Notes: generated by a model from the sequence alone, not told the origin. A DNA stretch of 64,000 bases from Luteimonas terricola (GCF_004352845.1 NZ_SJRX01000007.1:113387-177386), one strand, 5' to 3'; numbered from the stretch's first letter, positions 1 to 9,480 are shown. Made by a program: numbers and translations.

Positions 1-137
1 GCGCATTCACCGCCGCGGAATACCTCGACAGCGCACCGCCCTCCGCCATGCTCGACAGCGGCCAGGGCGCGGTGATCCGCATGGACGTGCTCGAACCCGG
101 CCCCGGCGCGGTCGGCTTCGCCTTCGATTTCCACTGA
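1..137 (+). CDS. C-terminal end of a DUF3426 (zinc-ribbon) protein, partial
   Basis: The frame is open from the window edge to TGA at 135-137 and encodes 44 visible residues ending in GFAFDFH. The run of beta-strand-like segments (VIRMDVLEP, GAVGFAFDF) fits the C-terminal DUF3426 domain of the FmdB/MJ0042-type zinc-ribbon membrane proteins that often sit just upstream of fis in Xanthomonadaceae. The zinc ribbon and membrane segment would lie outside the window. The function of these proteins is unknown. The family call rests on a short tail plus gene order, so it is moderate. Confidence 0.55.
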   Translation, partial: AFTAAEYLDSAPPSAMLDSGQGAVIRMDVLEPGPGAVGFAFDFH

Positions 138-224
138 CCTCGCTGGCCAATGGCGGCCGTGGCAGCGTCGCGTTAGACTCGATGCCGATCGTGCGCGACG
201 CGCGAGCATGCTTCCGGGATCCGA

Positions 225-497
225 TTGAACGCTGCCGACAACACCGAGCCGCAGGCCCGCGGCACGCAACGGGCGCCGTTGCGCGAGCACGTGGCGAACG
301 CCGTGCGCCGCTACATCCGCGACCTCGATGGCTGCGACGCGGAAAACCTGTACGACATCGCCCTGCGCGAACTCGAGGTCCCGCTGTTCGTCGAAGTGCT
401 CAACCACTGCGAAGGCAACCAGAGCCGCGCCGCCGCCATGCTCGGCATCCACCGCGCCACCCTGCGCCGCAAGCTGCGCGACTACGGGATCACCTGA
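225..497 (+). CDS. fis: DNA-binding protein Fis (TTG start)
   Basis: The 90-residue product is a small nucleoid-associated protein. The C-terminal half is the classic Fis helix-turn-helix, with [20 protein letters not shown] at about residues 64-83. Length matches the family (E. coli 98). Fis dimers bend DNA and modulate rRNA, recombination and growth-phase genes. The only start that gives the expected N-terminus is TTG at 225, preceded by GGGA at 216-219. An ATG at 182 opens a different reading frame. The gene lies 80 bp upstream of purH. A weak start codon is a plausible way to keep Fis levels low; that is inference. Confidence 0.9.
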   Translation: MNAADNTEPQARGTQRAPLREHVANAVRRYIRDLDGCDAENLYDIALRELEVPLFVEVLNHCEGNQSRAAAMLGIHRATLRRKLRDYGIT

Positions 498-540
498 CGC
501 CCGGGCCCCGGTGCAGCCGCCGGCCAGCCCGCCGCCGCGC

Positions 541-550
541 CGTATAATCA
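541..550 (+). promoter_or_regulatory. -10 element in front of purH
   Basis: A perfect TATAAT lies at 543-548, 28 bp before the purH ATG. No convincing -35 hexamer is seen 17 bp upstream, where the sequence is almost pure G/C. It would give a short leader of about 22 nt. Assignment rests on the -10 match and position only. Confidence 0.5.
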
Positions 551-576
551 CGGCTTTCCCGCTGCCCTCCCACGCA

Positions 577-2160
577 ATGACCACCGATCGCCTGCCCCTG
601 CGCCGGGCCCTGCTGTCCGTGTCCGACAAGACCGGACTGGTTGAACTTGCCCACGCGCTTGCCGCGCGCGGCGTCGAGCTGCTGTCCACCGGCGGCACCG
701 CCCGCGCCCTGCGCGAGGCCGGACTGGCCGTGCGCGATGTGTCCGAGGCCACCGGCTTCCCCGAGATGATGGACGGCCGGGTCAAGACCCTGCATCCGGT
801 GGTCCACGGCGGCCTGCTCGGGCGCCTGGGCGTGGACGACGCGGTGATGGCCGAGCACGGCATCGGCGCGATCGACCTGCTGGTGCTGAACCTGTATCCC
901 TTCGAAACCGTCACCGCGAAGGCCGGCTGCACGCTGGATGACGCCGTGGAGAACATCGACATCGGCGGCCCGGCGATGCTGCGCTCGGCGGCGAAGAATT
1001 TCGCGCGCGTCGCGGTGGCGACCGACCCGGCGCAGTACGCCGGCATCCTGGATGAGTTGGACGCCCATGAGGGCACGCTTTCGGCGCCGACACGCTTCGC
1101 GCTCTCGGTGGCGGCCTTCAACCGCGTCGCCCGGTACGACGCGGCGATCGGCAACTACCTCTCGGCGATCGGCGATGCCTCCGCTGCGGTGCCGGTGCGC
1201 GGCGAGTTCCCCGCGCAGATGCACACCAGCTTCGTGAAAGTGATGGACCTGCGCTACGGCGAGAACCCGCACCAGAGCGGCGCCTTCTACCGCGACCTGT
1301 ACCCGGTACCCGGCACGCTGGCGACGTTCACGCAGCTGCAGGGCAAGGAGCTCAGCTACAACAACCTTGCCGACGCCGACGCGGCCTGGGAGTGCGTGCG
1401 CCAGTTCGAAGCCCCGGCCTGCGTGATCGTGAAGCACGCCAACCCCTGCGGCGTCGCCACCGCCGGCAGCGGCGGCGAGGCCTACGAGCGTGCCTATGCC
1501 ACCGACCCCACCTCGGCCTTCGGCGGCATCCTCGCCTTCAACACCACGCTCGACGCGGCCACCGCGAAGGCGATCCTCGACCGCCAGTTCGTGGAAGTGC
1601 TGATCGCCCCGGATTACGAACCGGCCGCGCTCGACTACTGCGCGAAGAAGGCCAACGTGCGCGTGCTGCGCATCCCGCACGGCGACGGCATGAACAACTA
1701 CGACAGCAAGCGCATCGGCTCGGGCCTGCTGCTGCAGGCCTCGGACAACCGTGGCATGAGCGCAGGCGAGCTGAAGCAGGTGACGAAGCGCGCGCCCACC
1801 GGGGCCGAACTGCGCGACCTGCTGTTCGCCTGGCGCGTGGCCAAGTTCGTGAAGTCCAACGCCATCGTGTACGCCAGGGACGACGCCACCGTGGGCGTGG
1901 GCGCCGGCCAGATGAGCCGCGTGTATTCCGCGCGCATCGCCGGCATCAAGGCCGCCGACGCCGGGCTGCAGGTGGAGGGTTCGGTGATGGCGTCCGACGC
2001 CTTCTTCCCGTTCCGCGACGGCCTCGACGCCGCGGCCGAAGCCGGCATCCGCGCGGTGATCCAGCCCGGGGGCTCGATGCGCGACGCGGAGGTGATCGCG
2101 GCGGCGGACGAGCATGGGATTGCGATGGTGTTTACCGGAGTGCGGCACTTCCGGCATTGA
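577..2160 (+). CDS. purH: bifunctional AICAR transformylase / IMP cyclohydrolase PurH
   Basis: This enzyme carries out the last two steps of de novo purine synthesis: formyl transfer from 10-formyl-THF to AICAR, then ring closure of FAICAR to IMP. The 527-residue length matches E. coli PurH (529). The N-terminal MGS-like cyclohydrolase domain shows [10 protein letters not shown] and LLSTGGTA. The transformylase domain carries GENPHQ at about 229-234 and KHANPCGV at about 286-293, with the conserved Lys-His pair. I chose ATG 577 because [18 protein letters not shown] starts where the family does; the frame is open further upstream only as GC-rich read-through. It is followed 103 bp later by purD. 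Confidence 0.97.
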   Translation: MTTDRLPLRRALLSVSDKTGLVELAHALAARGVELLSTGGTARALREAGLAVRDVSEATGFPEMMDGRVKTLHPVVHGGLLGRLGVDDAVMAEHGIGAIDLLVLNLYPFETVTAKAGCTLDDAVENIDIGGPAMLRSAAKNFARVAVATDPAQYAGILDELDAHEGTLSAPTRFALSVAAFNRVARYDAAIGNYLSAIGDASAAVPVRGEFPAQMHTSFVKVMDLRYGENPHQSGAFYRDLYPVPGTLATFTQLQGKELSYNNLADADAAWECVRQFEAPACVIVKHANPCGVATAGSGGEAYERAYATDPTSAFGGILAFNTTLDAATAKAILDRQFVEVLIAPDYEPAALDYCAKKANVRVLRIPHGDGMNNYDSKRIGSGLLLQASDNRGMSAGELKQVTKRAPTGAELRDLLFAWRVAKFVKSNAIVYARDDATVGVGAGQMSRVYSARIAGIKAADAGLQVEGSVMASDAFFPFRDGLDAAAEAGIRAVIQPGGSMRDAEVIAAADEHGIAMVFTGVRHFRH

Positions 2161-2181
2161 TACCGACTGCGTCGGCATCAA
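2157..2181. other. imperfect palindrome over the purH stop codon
   Basis: The arms are TTGAT/ATCAA and CCGAC/GTCGG, separated by an A-C mismatch, around a TGC loop. The outer left arm includes the purH TGA. A second small hairpin, GCTCCC/GGGAGC, lies at 2205-2223. Neither has a T-run, so they look like mRNA stem-loops or a processing or protection signal between purH and purD rather than a terminator. Confidence 0.4.
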
Positions 2182-2263
2182 TCCCGGGGTTCGCGGCGCG
2201 AATCGCTCCCTGACTCGGGGAGCTACCCTCTTTCAACGATTCGACACGGCAGGTTGATGCGTC

Positions 2264-3565
2264 ATGAAGATCCTCGTCATTGGCTCCGGGGGGCGCGAGC
2301 ACGCGCTGGCGTGGAAGCTGGCGCATTCGGCCGGCGTGGATGACGTGCTGGTCGCGCCCGGCAACGCCGGCACCGCGGTCGAGGACCGCTGCCGCAACGT
2401 GGCGGTGAATGCCACCGACATCGAGGCGCTGCTGGCGCTGGCACGCGACGAAAGCGTGGCCTTCACCGTCGTCGGCCCGGAGGCGCCGCTGGTGGCCGGC
2501 GTGGTCGACCGCTTCCGCGCCGCGGGACTGCGCATCTTCGGGCCCACCGCCGCCGCCGCACAGCTGGAAGGCAGCAAGGCCTTCGCCAAGGACTTCCTTG
2601 CCCGCCACGGCATTCCCACCGCGCACTACGCGGTGTTCACCGATCTCGATCCCGCGCTGGCCTACCTGCGCGAAAAATCCATCGAAAGCGCGGGCGCACC
2701 GATCGTGGTCAAGGCCGACGGCCTGGCCGCAGGCAAGGGCGTGATCGTGGCGATGACGCTGGACGAGGCCGAGGCCGCGGTGCGCGACATGCTCGGCGGC
2801 AACGCCTTCGGCGAGGCCGGTGCGCGCGTGGTGATCGAGGAGTTCCTCGACGGCGAGGAGGCCAGCTTCATCGCCATGGTCGACGGCGCCACCGCGCTGC
2901 CGATGGCCACCAGCCAGGACCACAAGCGCGTGGGCGACGGCGACACCGGCCCCAACACCGGCGGCATGGGCGCCTATTCGCCCGCGCCGGTGGTCACGCC
3001 CGAAGTGCACGCACGCATCATGCGCGAGGTCATCGAACCGACCGTGCGCGGCATGGCGGCCGACGGCGTGCCGTTCACCGGCTTCCTCTACGCCGGGCTG
3101 ATGATCGACGAAGCCGGCGCGCCCAAGGTGATCGAGTTCAACGTCCGCTTCGGCGACCCCGAGACCCAGCCGATCATGATGCGCCTGCGCTCGGACTTCG
3201 CCGCGCTCATCGAAGCCGGCATCGACGGCGCGCTCGACGGCGTCGCTGCGGACTGGGACCCGCGCCCGGCGCTGGGCGTGGTGATGGCCGCCGAAGGCTA
3301 TCCCGCCACGCCGCGCACGGGCGATGCGATCAACAGCCTCGACGTACCCGACGTTCCGGAGACCAAGGTCTTCCACGCAGGCACCCGGCTCGAGGGCGCC
3401 CAGGCCGTGACCGCCGGCGGCCGCGTGCTCTGCGTCTGCGCGCTGGGCGACACCGTCGCCGACGCCCAGGCGCAGGCCTATGCCGAGGTCGCGGGCGTCT
3501 CCTGGCCGGGCGAGTTCCACCGGCATGACATCGGCTGGCGGGCAATCGCACGCGAGCGCGGCTGA
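2264..3565 (+). CDS. purD: phosphoribosylamine-glycine ligase PurD
   Basis: This is GAR synthetase, the second step of purine synthesis: phosphoribosylamine + glycine + ATP gives GAR. It is 433 residues (E. coli 429). The N-terminal domain has the [13 protein letters not shown] signature at about 7-19. The ATP-grasp core has [14 protein letters not shown]. The metal and substrate region [12 protein letters not shown] is at about 291-302. ATG 2264 gives the canonical [14 protein letters not shown] start. The gene has the same orientation as purH with a 103-bp gap containing hairpins, so co-transcription is likely but not proven. Confidence 0.97.
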   Translation: MKILVIGSGGREHALAWKLAHSAGVDDVLVAPGNAGTAVEDRCRNVAVNATDIEALLALARDESVAFTVVGPEAPLVAGVVDRFRAAGLRIFGPTAAAAQLEGSKAFAKDFLARHGIPTAHYAVFTDLDPALAYLREKSIESAGAPIVVKADGLAAGKGVIVAMTLDEAEAAVRDMLGGNAFGEAGARVVIEEFLDGEEASFIAMVDGATALPMATSQDHKRVGDGDTGPNTGGMGAYSPAPVVTPEVHARIMREVIEPTVRGMAADGVPFTGFLYAGLMIDEAGAPKVIEFNVRFGDPETQPIMMRLRSDFAALIEAGIDGALDGVAADWDPRPALGVVMAAEGYPATPRTGDAINSLDVPDVPETKVFHAGTRLEGAQAVTAGGRVLCVCALGDTVADAQAQAYAEVAGVSWPGEFHRHDIGWRAIARERG

Positions 3566-3621
3566 ACCACCCCGCGCGCGGCGGTCGCACCCATCCGGCG
3601 ATCGCCAAGGCCTCGACGCAA

Positions 3622-3668
3622 CTGGCAACTGCTCACCACCCCGATATAACATGCGTTATTACACGCAT
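3622..3668 (+). promoter_or_regulatory. promoter and palindromic operator of the toxin-antitoxin module
   Basis: A -35-like CTGGCA (3622-3627) and a -10 TATAAC (3645-3650) are separated by exactly 17 bp. The start region is overlapped by a perfect inverted repeat ATGCGT-N6-ACGCAT at 3651-3668. A shorter repeat, ATAAC/GTTAT, sits at 3646-3659. An operator over the start site is the usual arrangement for antitoxin autorepression. No binding data are available, so regulation is inferred. Confidence 0.6.
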
Positions 3669-3682
3669 CCGGGATGCTCTCC

Positions 3683-3904
3683 ATGAAGCTCAAGATCACC
3701 GCCATCGGCAACTCTGCCGGCGTCATCCTGCCCAAGGATCTGCTGGCCCGGCTGCGGCTGGAGAAGGGCGACACGCTTTACGCGCTGGAAACCCCCGACG
3801 GCGTGCGCCTGACCGCGTTCGATCCGGAGCTGGCTGCGCAGATGGACGTGGCCGAGGACATCATGCGCAAAGACCGCGACGTCCTGCGCAAGCTGGCCCG
3901 GTAG
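3683..3904 (+). CDS. AbrB/MazE/SpoVT-type antitoxin
   Basis: This is a 73-residue swapped-hairpin DNA-binding protein. MKLKITAIGNSAGVILPKDLL is the typical beta-barrel half of MazE-like antitoxins, followed by a charged C-terminal arm that would wrap the toxin. ATG 3683 is preferred over the in-frame ATG at 3674 because GGGA at 3671-3674 then serves as ribosome site and the protein starts at the conserved MKLK. It would neutralise the downstream Doc toxin and repress the shared promoter through the palindrome at 3651-3668. The partner gene starts 11 bp after the stop. Confidence 0.85.
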   Translation: MKLKITAIGNSAGVILPKDLLARLRLEKGDTLYALETPDGVRLTAFDPELAAQMDVAEDIMRKDRDVLRKLAR

Positions 3905-3915
3905 GGGACATCGCC

Positions 3916-4344
3916 ATGATCATCTGGATCACGCGGCCGCTCGCCATCGCCATCCACGAGCGCCAGTTGGCCGAACACGGCGGCGGCACTGGAGTGCGCG
4001 ACGAAAGACTGCTCGACTCCGCACTGGCACGGCCGCAGCAATTGCACGCCTACAGCGCCCCCCAGGCCGATCTCGCCGCGTTGGCAGCGAGCCTGGCCCA
4101 TGGCCTGGCCCGCAACCATCCTTTCGTGGACGGCAACAAGCGCACGGCGCACGTCTGCTATCGCGTGTTCCTCGCCCTCAACGATGTCGAACTCGATGCG
4201 AACGAGGAAGAAAAGTACGTGCAGATGCTGACCCTCGCCGAAGGCCGCCTGCCCGAGGCCGACTTCGCCGACTGGCTGCGCATGCACCTGCGCTCGCGCT
4301 CGGGCGACGCAGTCCACGAGGCACGCAAGGCCTACGCGGGCTGA
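3916..4344 (+). CDS. doc: death-on-curing (Doc/Fic family) toxin
   Basis: The 142-residue product carries the Doc version of the Fic motif, HPFVDGNKRTA, with the catalytic-position His at residue 68. In phage P1 Doc, this fold phosphorylates EF-Tu and stops translation. Length is close to P1 Doc (126). GGGGA at 3903-3907 precedes the ATG. The gene follows a MazE-like antitoxin by 11 bp, so the two form a type II module. P1 Doc is paired with Phd; here the antitoxin is of the AbrB/MazE fold, a known but less common partner. Whether this Doc is active cannot be read from sequence, though the motif is intact. Confidence 0.9.
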   Translation: MIIWITRPLAIAIHERQLAEHGGGTGVRDERLLDSALARPQQLHAYSAPQADLAALAASLAHGLARNHPFVDGNKRTAHVCYRVFLALNDVELDANEEEKYVQMLTLAEGRLPEADFADWLRMHLRSRSGDAVHEARKAYAG

Positions 4345-4398
4345 CGCCGCCCCGTCGCGGCCGTCTGCTAGTCTCGCCACGCACCCTCCGGAGCCCGC

Positions 4399-6309
4399 AT
4401 GGCGTACAACCAGTTCCAGCTGCTGCGCGAGCGGCGCTTCCTGCCCTACTTCGCCGTGCAGGCGCTGGGCGCCTTCAACGACAACGTCTACCGCCAGGCC
4501 ATCATCGGCCTGCTGTTCTACCTGGGCGTCGACGCGGAGCAGCGCACGCTCTACACCAACCTCGCGCCGGCGCTGTTCATCGCGCCCTACTTCCTGTTCT
4601 CGGCGATCGCAGGGCAGTTCGCCGAGAAGCTGGAGAAGCAGCGCCTGATCCGCATCACCACGGCGATGGAGATCGGGATCATGACGCTGGCCGGCATCGG
4701 CTTCCTGCTCGGCAACATGCCGCTGCTGCTGGTGGCGCTGTTCGCGACCGGCATGCAGTCGACGCTGTTCGGGCCGGTGAAGTATTCGATCCTGCCCGCG
4801 GTGCTCAAGCCCGAGGAACTCACCGGCGGCAACGGCCTGGTGGAGATGGGCACCTCGCTGTCGATCCTGGCCGGCATGATCTACGGAGGACTGATCTTCC
4901 AGGTCGCGGGCACCTGGGGCGCGGAAGCGGCCGCGGCCTCGGTGATCGCGCTGGCGGTCACCGGCAACCTGGTCGCACGGCTGATCCCGCGGGTGGACGC
5001 CGGTGCGCCGGAGCTCCAGGTCAACTGGAATCCGGTGCCGGAGTCGGTCCGCATCTGGAAGCTCACCCGGCGCACGCCGGCGGTGAAACACGCGATCCTG
5101 GGCGTGTCCTGGTTCTGGTTCGTCGGCACGGTGCTGACCGCGCAGCTGCCCAACTACGCCGAGCTGCACCTGGGCGCGCCGGAGCGCTCCACCAGCCTGT
5201 ACATCTTCGGGCTGGCGCTGTTCTCCATCGGCGTCGGCACGGGGTCGCTGCTATGCGAGAAGCTCTCAGCACGCACGGTCGAGATCGGCCTGGTGCCCCT
5301 GGGCGCGCTGGGCATCAGCGCCTTCATGCTCGACCTCTACTTCGCGCGCAGCGGGCTGGCGCCGCAGTCGGGGCTCGACATCGCCGCCTTCCTGGCAGGC
5401 GACAACGGCTGGCGCATCGCCGTCGACCTCGTCGGCATCGGCTTCTCCTGCGGCCTGTTCATCGTGCCGCTGTTCGCCCTGATCCAGAGCCGCACGCCGA
5501 AGGACGAGATGGCACGCGTGTTCGCCGGCCTGAATATCCAGAACTCGGCCTTCATCGTCACCGCGGCGGTGACCGGACTCGTGCTGCAGCAGGTCTTCGG
5601 CTGGAGCATCCCGCAGGTATTCCTGGCAGTCGCGATCGCCAACCTGCTGGTCGCGACCTGGATCTTCACCATCGTGCCCGAGTTCGCGATGCGCTTCGTC
5701 AGCTGGCTGCTGGTGCGCACGCTGTACCGTCTGGAGCTGCACGGCATCGAGCGCCACGTGCCCGACGAGGGCCCGGCGCTGCTGGTCTGCAACCACGTCA
5801 GCTACATGGACGCGCTGATCCTGGCGGCGAGCGTTCCGCGGCCGGTACGCTTCGTCATGTACTACCGCATCTTCCAGATCCCGGTGATGCGCTGGATCTT
5901 CCGCGCCGCGGGCGCGATCCCGATCGCCAGCCCCAGGGAGGACCTGGCGATGATGGAACGCGCCTTCGACGCCATCGACGCGGCGCTGGCGGCGGACGAA
6001 CTGGTACTGATCTTCCCCGAGGGCCGGCTGACCACGGACGGCTCCATTACGCGATTCAAATCGGGCGTCGAGCGCATCCTCGAGCGGCGTCAGGTACCGG
6101 TGGTGCCGATGGCGCTGCGTGGCATGTGGAGCAGCATGTGGAGCCGACGCAGCGCATCGGCCGCCAGCGGACGCATGGCCCGCATGCGCGTGCCGCGCCG
6201 CTTCCGCGCCCACGTGGCAGTGATGGCCGACGCACCGGTCCCCGGCGGCGAAGCCACCGCCGCGTCACTTGAAGCACAGGTACGCCAGCTGCGCGGCGAC
6301 CACGCCTGA
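4399..6309 (+). CDS. MFS lysophospholipid transporter fused to a PlsC-type acyltransferase
   Basis: Residues 1 to about 425 are a 12-helix MFS domain resembling LplT (start LPYFAVQALGAFNDNVYRQA). Residues from about 445 onward are a glycerolipid acyltransferase with the NHVSYMD catalytic motif (N465, H466, D471) and FPEGR (539-543). Inner-membrane flipping of lysophospholipid and re-acylation on the cytoplasmic side would be combined in one 636-residue chain. In many proteobacteria the equivalent protein (Aas-like) also carries an acyl-ACP/CoA ligase; that third domain is absent here. GGAG lies 6 bp before ATG 4399. It stands alone, convergent with ampE. Substrate is inferred from the family. 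Confidence 0.85.
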   Translation: MAYNQFQLLRERRFLPYFAVQALGAFNDNVYRQAIIGLLFYLGVDAEQRTLYTNLAPALFIAPYFLFSAIAGQFAEKLEKQRLIRITTAMEIGIMTLAGIGFLLGNMPLLLVALFATGMQSTLFGPVKYSILPAVLKPEELTGGNGLVEMGTSLSILAGMIYGGLIFQVAGTWGAEAAAASVIALAVTGNLVARLIPRVDAGAPELQVNWNPVPESVRIWKLTRRTPAVKHAILGVSWFWFVGTVLTAQLPNYAELHLGAPERSTSLYIFGLALFSIGVGTGSLLCEKLSARTVEIGLVPLGALGISAFMLDLYFARSGLAPQSGLDIAAFLAGDNGWRIAVDLVGIGFSCGLFIVPLFALIQSRTPKDEMARVFAGLNIQNSAFIVTAAVTGLVLQQVFGWSIPQVFLAVAIANLLVATWIFTIVPEFAMRFVSWLLVRTLYRLELHGIERHVPDEGPALLVCNHVSYMDALILAASVPRPVRFVMYYRIFQIPVMRWIFRAAGAIPIASPREDLAMMERAFDAIDAALAADELVLIFPEGRLTTDGSITRFKSGVERILERRQVPVVPMALRGMWSSMWSRRSASAASGRMARMRVPRRFRAHVAVMADAPVPGGEATAASLEAQVRQLRGDHA

Positions 6310-6315
6310 GGCACG

Positions 6316-6390
6316 GCAACGCTGCAGGAGCAGCTACAGCTGCGACCTGCCCTTTGAAAACGGCCATCGCAAGGCCGGTCGCTACAGCAC
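6316..6390. repeat. REP-like element between convergent genes
   Basis: The stretch contains CTGCAGGAGCAGCTACAG and the inverted pair GCGACC (6342-6347) / GGTCGC (6377-6382), with AGCTACAGC/CGCTACAGC repeats. It resembles the TGTAGGAGCGGC family of dispersed palindromes common in Xanthomonadaceae intergenic DNA. It lies between the acyltransferase stop and the ampE stop and could form a stem-loop in both transcripts. Confidence 0.45.
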
Positions 6391-6396
6391 GCGGGA

Positions 6397-7362
6397 TCAG
6401 TTGACCCAGCCGGCGACGACGAACAGGGCCAGCACCGCCAGCCAGGCCAGCAGCACGCGCCAGACCAGGGACATGGCGTCGCGCATGGCCTGGCCGAGCG
6501 GGGCGTCCACGACGCTCGCCATCGGAACGTCCAGCGGCGGCACGCCGGCATCGCCGGGGTCGACTTCGGGCGGTGCCTCCGCAGGGGCCGCGGCGGCGGC
6601 CGCATCCTCGGCGTCCTCATCGAGCTCCTGCCGTACGCTGGCGCGCCCGGCGGCCGCAAGCACGCGCGTGGCCAACTGCAGGCCCGCGCCGCCGGCCGCC
6701 TTCCAGGCCGAGACCACCACGTCGAAGTTGCCCACCAGCGCCAGCGACAGCGCCATCAGCTGCGCCACCGGCCAGTCGAGCAGCACCAGCAGTTTACGCG
6801 CGCCTTCCACCGTGCCCTCGGGCAGGTAGAGCGCCGGCTCGTCCTCGGCGGCGATCGCGACCAGGCGATACAGCAGGGCGCCGACCGCGCCCAGCACCAC
6901 GAACCAGAACAGCACCCCGAACCACCGCCGCAGCGCCGCGATGAAGACACGGCCGATCTCGTCGCCGCCGTCCGCGGCCCCGGTCGCGGCTGGCGGCCGC
7001 AGACGCGCCAGCGCCTCGCGGCGCTCGGCGGAATCCTCCGCATCGACCACCGCGGCCACGTCGACATCGAGGTCGCGCGGGCCCCAGGCGTAGAACACCA
7101 TGGCGACGCCGAACAGCAGCGCCGGCAGGCCGAACACGGCACCGTCCAGCGCCCACTGCAGCAGGCCGACCAGCAACACCACCGGCACCAGCGCCAGCAG
7201 CAGGCCCCAGTGGCCGCGCCAGAAACCATCGTCGCGGAAGCGACGGTCCAGCCACTGCAGCAGCGCGCGGTACCAGCCGTCGTCGCGCACCGCGGCGGCG
7301 AACGAAGGCGCCAGGTGCCCCAGCACCAGCGCGACCACCACGGCGAACAGGGTCGAGAACAT
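6397..7362 (-). CDS. ampE: AmpE-like inner membrane regulatory protein
   Basis: This is a 321-residue membrane protein. It starts MFSTLFAVVVALVLGHL, has hydrophobic segments near 50-68, 72-90, 150-175 and at the extreme C-terminus, and an acidic Ala-rich loop at about 240-285. The layout and the motif FGVLFWFVVLGAVGALLYRL fit AmpE/CobD-like proteins, which act with AmpD in beta-lactamase signalling and cell-wall recycling. No ampD is adjacent; the upstream gene on this strand is nudC, 44 bp away. The biochemical role of AmpE is poorly defined even in model species. Confidence 0.75.
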   Translation of the reverse strand: MFSTLFAVVVALVLGHLAPSFAAAVRDDGWYRALLQWLDRRFRDDGFWRGHWGLLLALVPVVLLVGLLQWALDGAVFGLPALLFGVAMVFYAWGPRDLDVDVAAVVDAEDSAERREALARLRPPAATGAADGGDEIGRVFIAALRRWFGVLFWFVVLGAVGALLYRLVAIAAEDEPALYLPEGTVEGARKLLVLLDWPVAQLMALSLALVGNFDVVVSAWKAAGGAGLQLATRVLAAAGRASVRQELDEDAEDAAAAAAPAEAPPEVDPGDAGVPPLDVPMASVVDAPLGQAMRDAMSLVWRVLLAWLAVLALFVVAGWVN

Positions 7363-7406
7363 GCCGCGATTCTAGCGCCGACGGCCGTCCGCGGCGGGCA
7401 CCGCGC

Positions 7407-8303
7407 TCAACGGCCGGCGTGCCAGCGCTCGATCAGCCAGCGCGAGATGGAGATCGAGGGCGACAGCAGCAGGCCCTCCGGCCCGGACTCTCCGCGCAGC
7501 GCGGCGCCGACCTCGTCGCGGCTGAACCAGCGCGCGTCCTCGAGCTCGTCACTGGGGCAGTGCGGCTCGTCGGGCTCCGCCTCGGCCTCGAAGCCGAGCA
7601 TCAGCGACGAGGGGAACGGCCAGGGCTGCGAGGCCAGGTAACGGCAGCCACGCACGCGCACCGACGATTCCTCGAACACCTCGCGCACCACGGTCTGCTC
7701 CAGCGACTCGCCCGGCTCCACGAAGCCGGCCAGCACCGAGTAGCGCCGCGGCGCCCAGCCCGGTCCGCGCCCCAGCAGCAGGCGTTCGCCGTCGCTGACG
7801 GCGACGATCATCGCCGGGTCGGTGCGCGGGTAGTGCTCCAGCCCGCAGCCGCCGCAGCGGCCCAGCCAGCCCGCGCGCAGGAACGCGAGCGCGCTGCCGC
7901 AGGCGCCACAGTACCGGTGTCGCGCGCGCCAATGCAGCACCGCCCGTGCCTGGGCGAAGGCGGTGGCCTCGAAGTCCGGCCATTGCGCGGCCGCGCTGCG
8001 CAGGTCGATGGGGGACGCCTCCGGCTCGACGCTACCCGCGTCGTCGGCACGCACCGCGAACCAGCCCTCTTCGCCGCGCAGGCCCAGGAACAGCGCGTCG
8101 CCGGGAGCGTCGGCCAGCTCCGCCGCGCGCGACGCGAGCAGCGCGCCGTCGGCGGTGGCGCGCGCGCGCCCTTCGGCATCGAGCACGAGCGCACGCCCTT
8201 CCGCCCAGAGCCGGGCGAGGGCATCGCGGTCGTCACGGAGGTTTTCGGCGCGGTCCAGCGGCGCCTCGACGAAGGCGAACGGCGCAGTGCGCCGCGGACT
8301 CAT
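7407..8303 (-). CDS. nudC: NAD+ diphosphatase / RNA-deNADding enzyme NudC
   Basis: This 298-residue Nudix hydrolase cleaves NAD(H) and removes NAD caps from RNA. The zinc ribbon is visible as C132-x2-C135 and C150-x2-C153. The Nudix box [20 protein letters not shown] lies at about 193-212. The NADH-specific SQPWPFP signature is at 225-231. The start codon overlaps the erpA stop by four bases (ATGA), so the two are translationally coupled. Confidence 0.95.
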   Translation of the reverse strand: MSPRRTAPFAFVEAPLDRAENLRDDRDALARLWAEGRALVLDAEGRARATADGALLASRAAELADAPGDALFLGLRGEEGWFAVRADDAGSVEPEASPIDLRSAAAQWPDFEATAFAQARAVLHWRARHRYCGACGSALAFLRAGWLGRCGGCGLEHYPRTDPAMIVAVSDGERLLLGRGPGWAPRRYSVLAGFVEPGESLEQTVVREVFEESSVRVRGCRYLASQPWPFPSSLMLGFEAEAEPDEPHCPSDELEDARWFSRDEVGAALRGESGPEGLLLSPSISISRWLIERWHAGR

Positions 8304-8677
8304 GCGGTGAAGCTGCTCCCGCAGCCGCAGGTCGACTTCGCGTTGGGATTGCGGATGGTGAACTGCGCGCCGTTCAGGCTTTCGACGTAATCCACCGCCG
8401 CGCCCATCAGGTACTGCAGGCTGAGCGGATCGACCAGCAGCGTCACGCCGTCGGTGGCCACGGCCAGGTCGTCCTCGCCCTGCTCTTCGTCGAACTCGAA
8501 GCCGTACTGGAAGCCGGAGCAGCCGCCGCCCTGGATGTAGACGCGCAGCTTGAGGGCGTCGTTGCCCTCTTCGGCGATCAGTTCGCGCACCTTGGCCGCG
8601 GCCGCGGGCGTGAAGTCCAGCGGACGTTCGAGCGCCTGGTAGCCGGGAACGGAGAGATCGATGGTGGTGGTACTCAT
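8300..8677 (-). CDS. erpA: iron-sulfur cluster insertion protein ErpA
   Basis: This A-type carrier delivers [4Fe-4S] or [2Fe-2S] clusters to apoproteins. The 125-residue product has the three cluster cysteines, C53 in GGGCSGFQY and C117/C119 in the TCGCGSSF tail. I chose the ATG at 8677 (MSTTTIDLS); another in-frame ATG sits four codons upstream at 8689 (MLDGMSTT) and cannot be excluded. It overlaps nudC by an ATGA and follows the DUF6776 gene by 32 bp, so all three probably share a transcript. Confidence 0.93.
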   Translation of the reverse strand: MSTTTIDLSVPGYQALERPLDFTPAAAAKVRELIAEEGNDALKLRVYIQGGGCSGFQYGFEFDEEQGEDDLAVATDGVTLLVDPLSLQYLMGAAVDYVESLNGAQFTIRNPNAKSTCGCGSSFTA

Positions 8678-8709
8678 GCCATCAAGCATGGGGGGTGCCG
8701 CGGCCGGCT

Positions 8710-9480
8710 TCAAGCGTCCGGTGCGGAACGCGGCGTCGCCGCAACGGCCTCGGCCCAGGTGAACGACTCCTCGACCGCCGCGCCGCGGGGCGGCGCCAGG
8801 CGCACGATCACGCGCAGTGGCTTGAAATCCGCCGGCAGCATCAGGTCGCCTTCGACCTGCTGGAAGTACTTGAATGAATACTCCACGCCGGGCGCGTCCT
8901 CGAGCTGGCGCAGGTCGGTCCACGCCAGGCGTTCCAGGCTGTCGTTGCGCGAGCCTTCCACGGCCACGGTCAGGCTGCCGCTGCTTACCGCCGCCCGGTT
9001 CAGGGTCTGGGTCAGCGTGGCGGTGAAGTGCCAGGCACCCTCGCCCTGCGACTGCAGGCGCAGGCCGTGCACGGTCAGGCCGCGGCGCTGGCTGGTGCTC
9101 CCGACCAGGCGTTCATAGAAGGCGACGTCGGCGCGGAGCGCGGAAATCTCCTCGTCGCGCTCGGCGAGCGTGCCCTGCAGGTCCTGGTTGGCGTCACGGC
9201 TGACCTGGTCCGAGCGCGCCAGCGTGGCCACCTCCTGGCGCAGGCCCTCGATCTCGGCGCGCAGCGCGGCGTCATCGCCGCGCCCGCTGCCATTGGACAC
9301 CGTCCACGCGCCCCAGACGCCGAACAGCAGGCACGCCGCGAGCACGGCCAGCAGCAGCGCGTGCGCGCGCGGGTGCGGGTGTTCGGGCGGCGCAGCGCCG
9401 TCTGGTCGCACAGGCGGCGGCAATCCCTCGGGGGTCGGGGACGCGGGTGGCGCTTCGGCGGGCTGCGGCGTCTCGGGCAT
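8710..9480 (-). CDS. DUF6776-type membrane protein with coiled coil
   Basis: The 256-residue protein begins with a Pro-rich cytoplasmic tail (about 1-38). A single membrane helix follows ([21 protein letters not shown], about 40-60). Next comes a heptad-rich coiled coil with [15 protein letters not shown] to [13 protein letters not shown] (about 72-125) and a beta-rich C-terminal domain. This layout matches a conserved Xanthomonadaceae protein of unknown function found near erpA. The ATG at 9480 is preferred because the upstream extension has low-complexity read-through composition. It may be an envelope scaffold; that is speculation. Confidence 0.7.
   Translation of the reverse strand: MPETPQPAEAPPASPTPEGLPPPVRPDGAAPPEHPHPRAHALLLAVLAACLLFGVWGAWTVSNGSGRGDDAALRAEIEGLRQEVATLARSDQVSRDANQDLQGTLAERDEEISALRADVAFYERLVGSTSQRRGLTVHGLRLQSQGEGAWHFTATLTQTLNRAAVSSGSLTVAVEGSRNDSLERLAWTDLRQLEDAPGVEYSFKYFQQVEGDLMLPADFKPLRVIVRLAPPRGAAVEESFTWAEAVAATPRSAPDA

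Noticed and set aside
490..2181. Long open frame antisense to purH
   Set aside because: It mirrors a certain gene, has a His/Arg/Gly-rich composition and resembles no family. At this GC content antisense stops are rare, so such frames are expected.
3778..5169. 463-codon minus-strand frame across the toxin gene and the MFS gene
   Set aside because: Antisense to two well-supported genes, and its low-complexity Gln/Arg composition is not protein-like.
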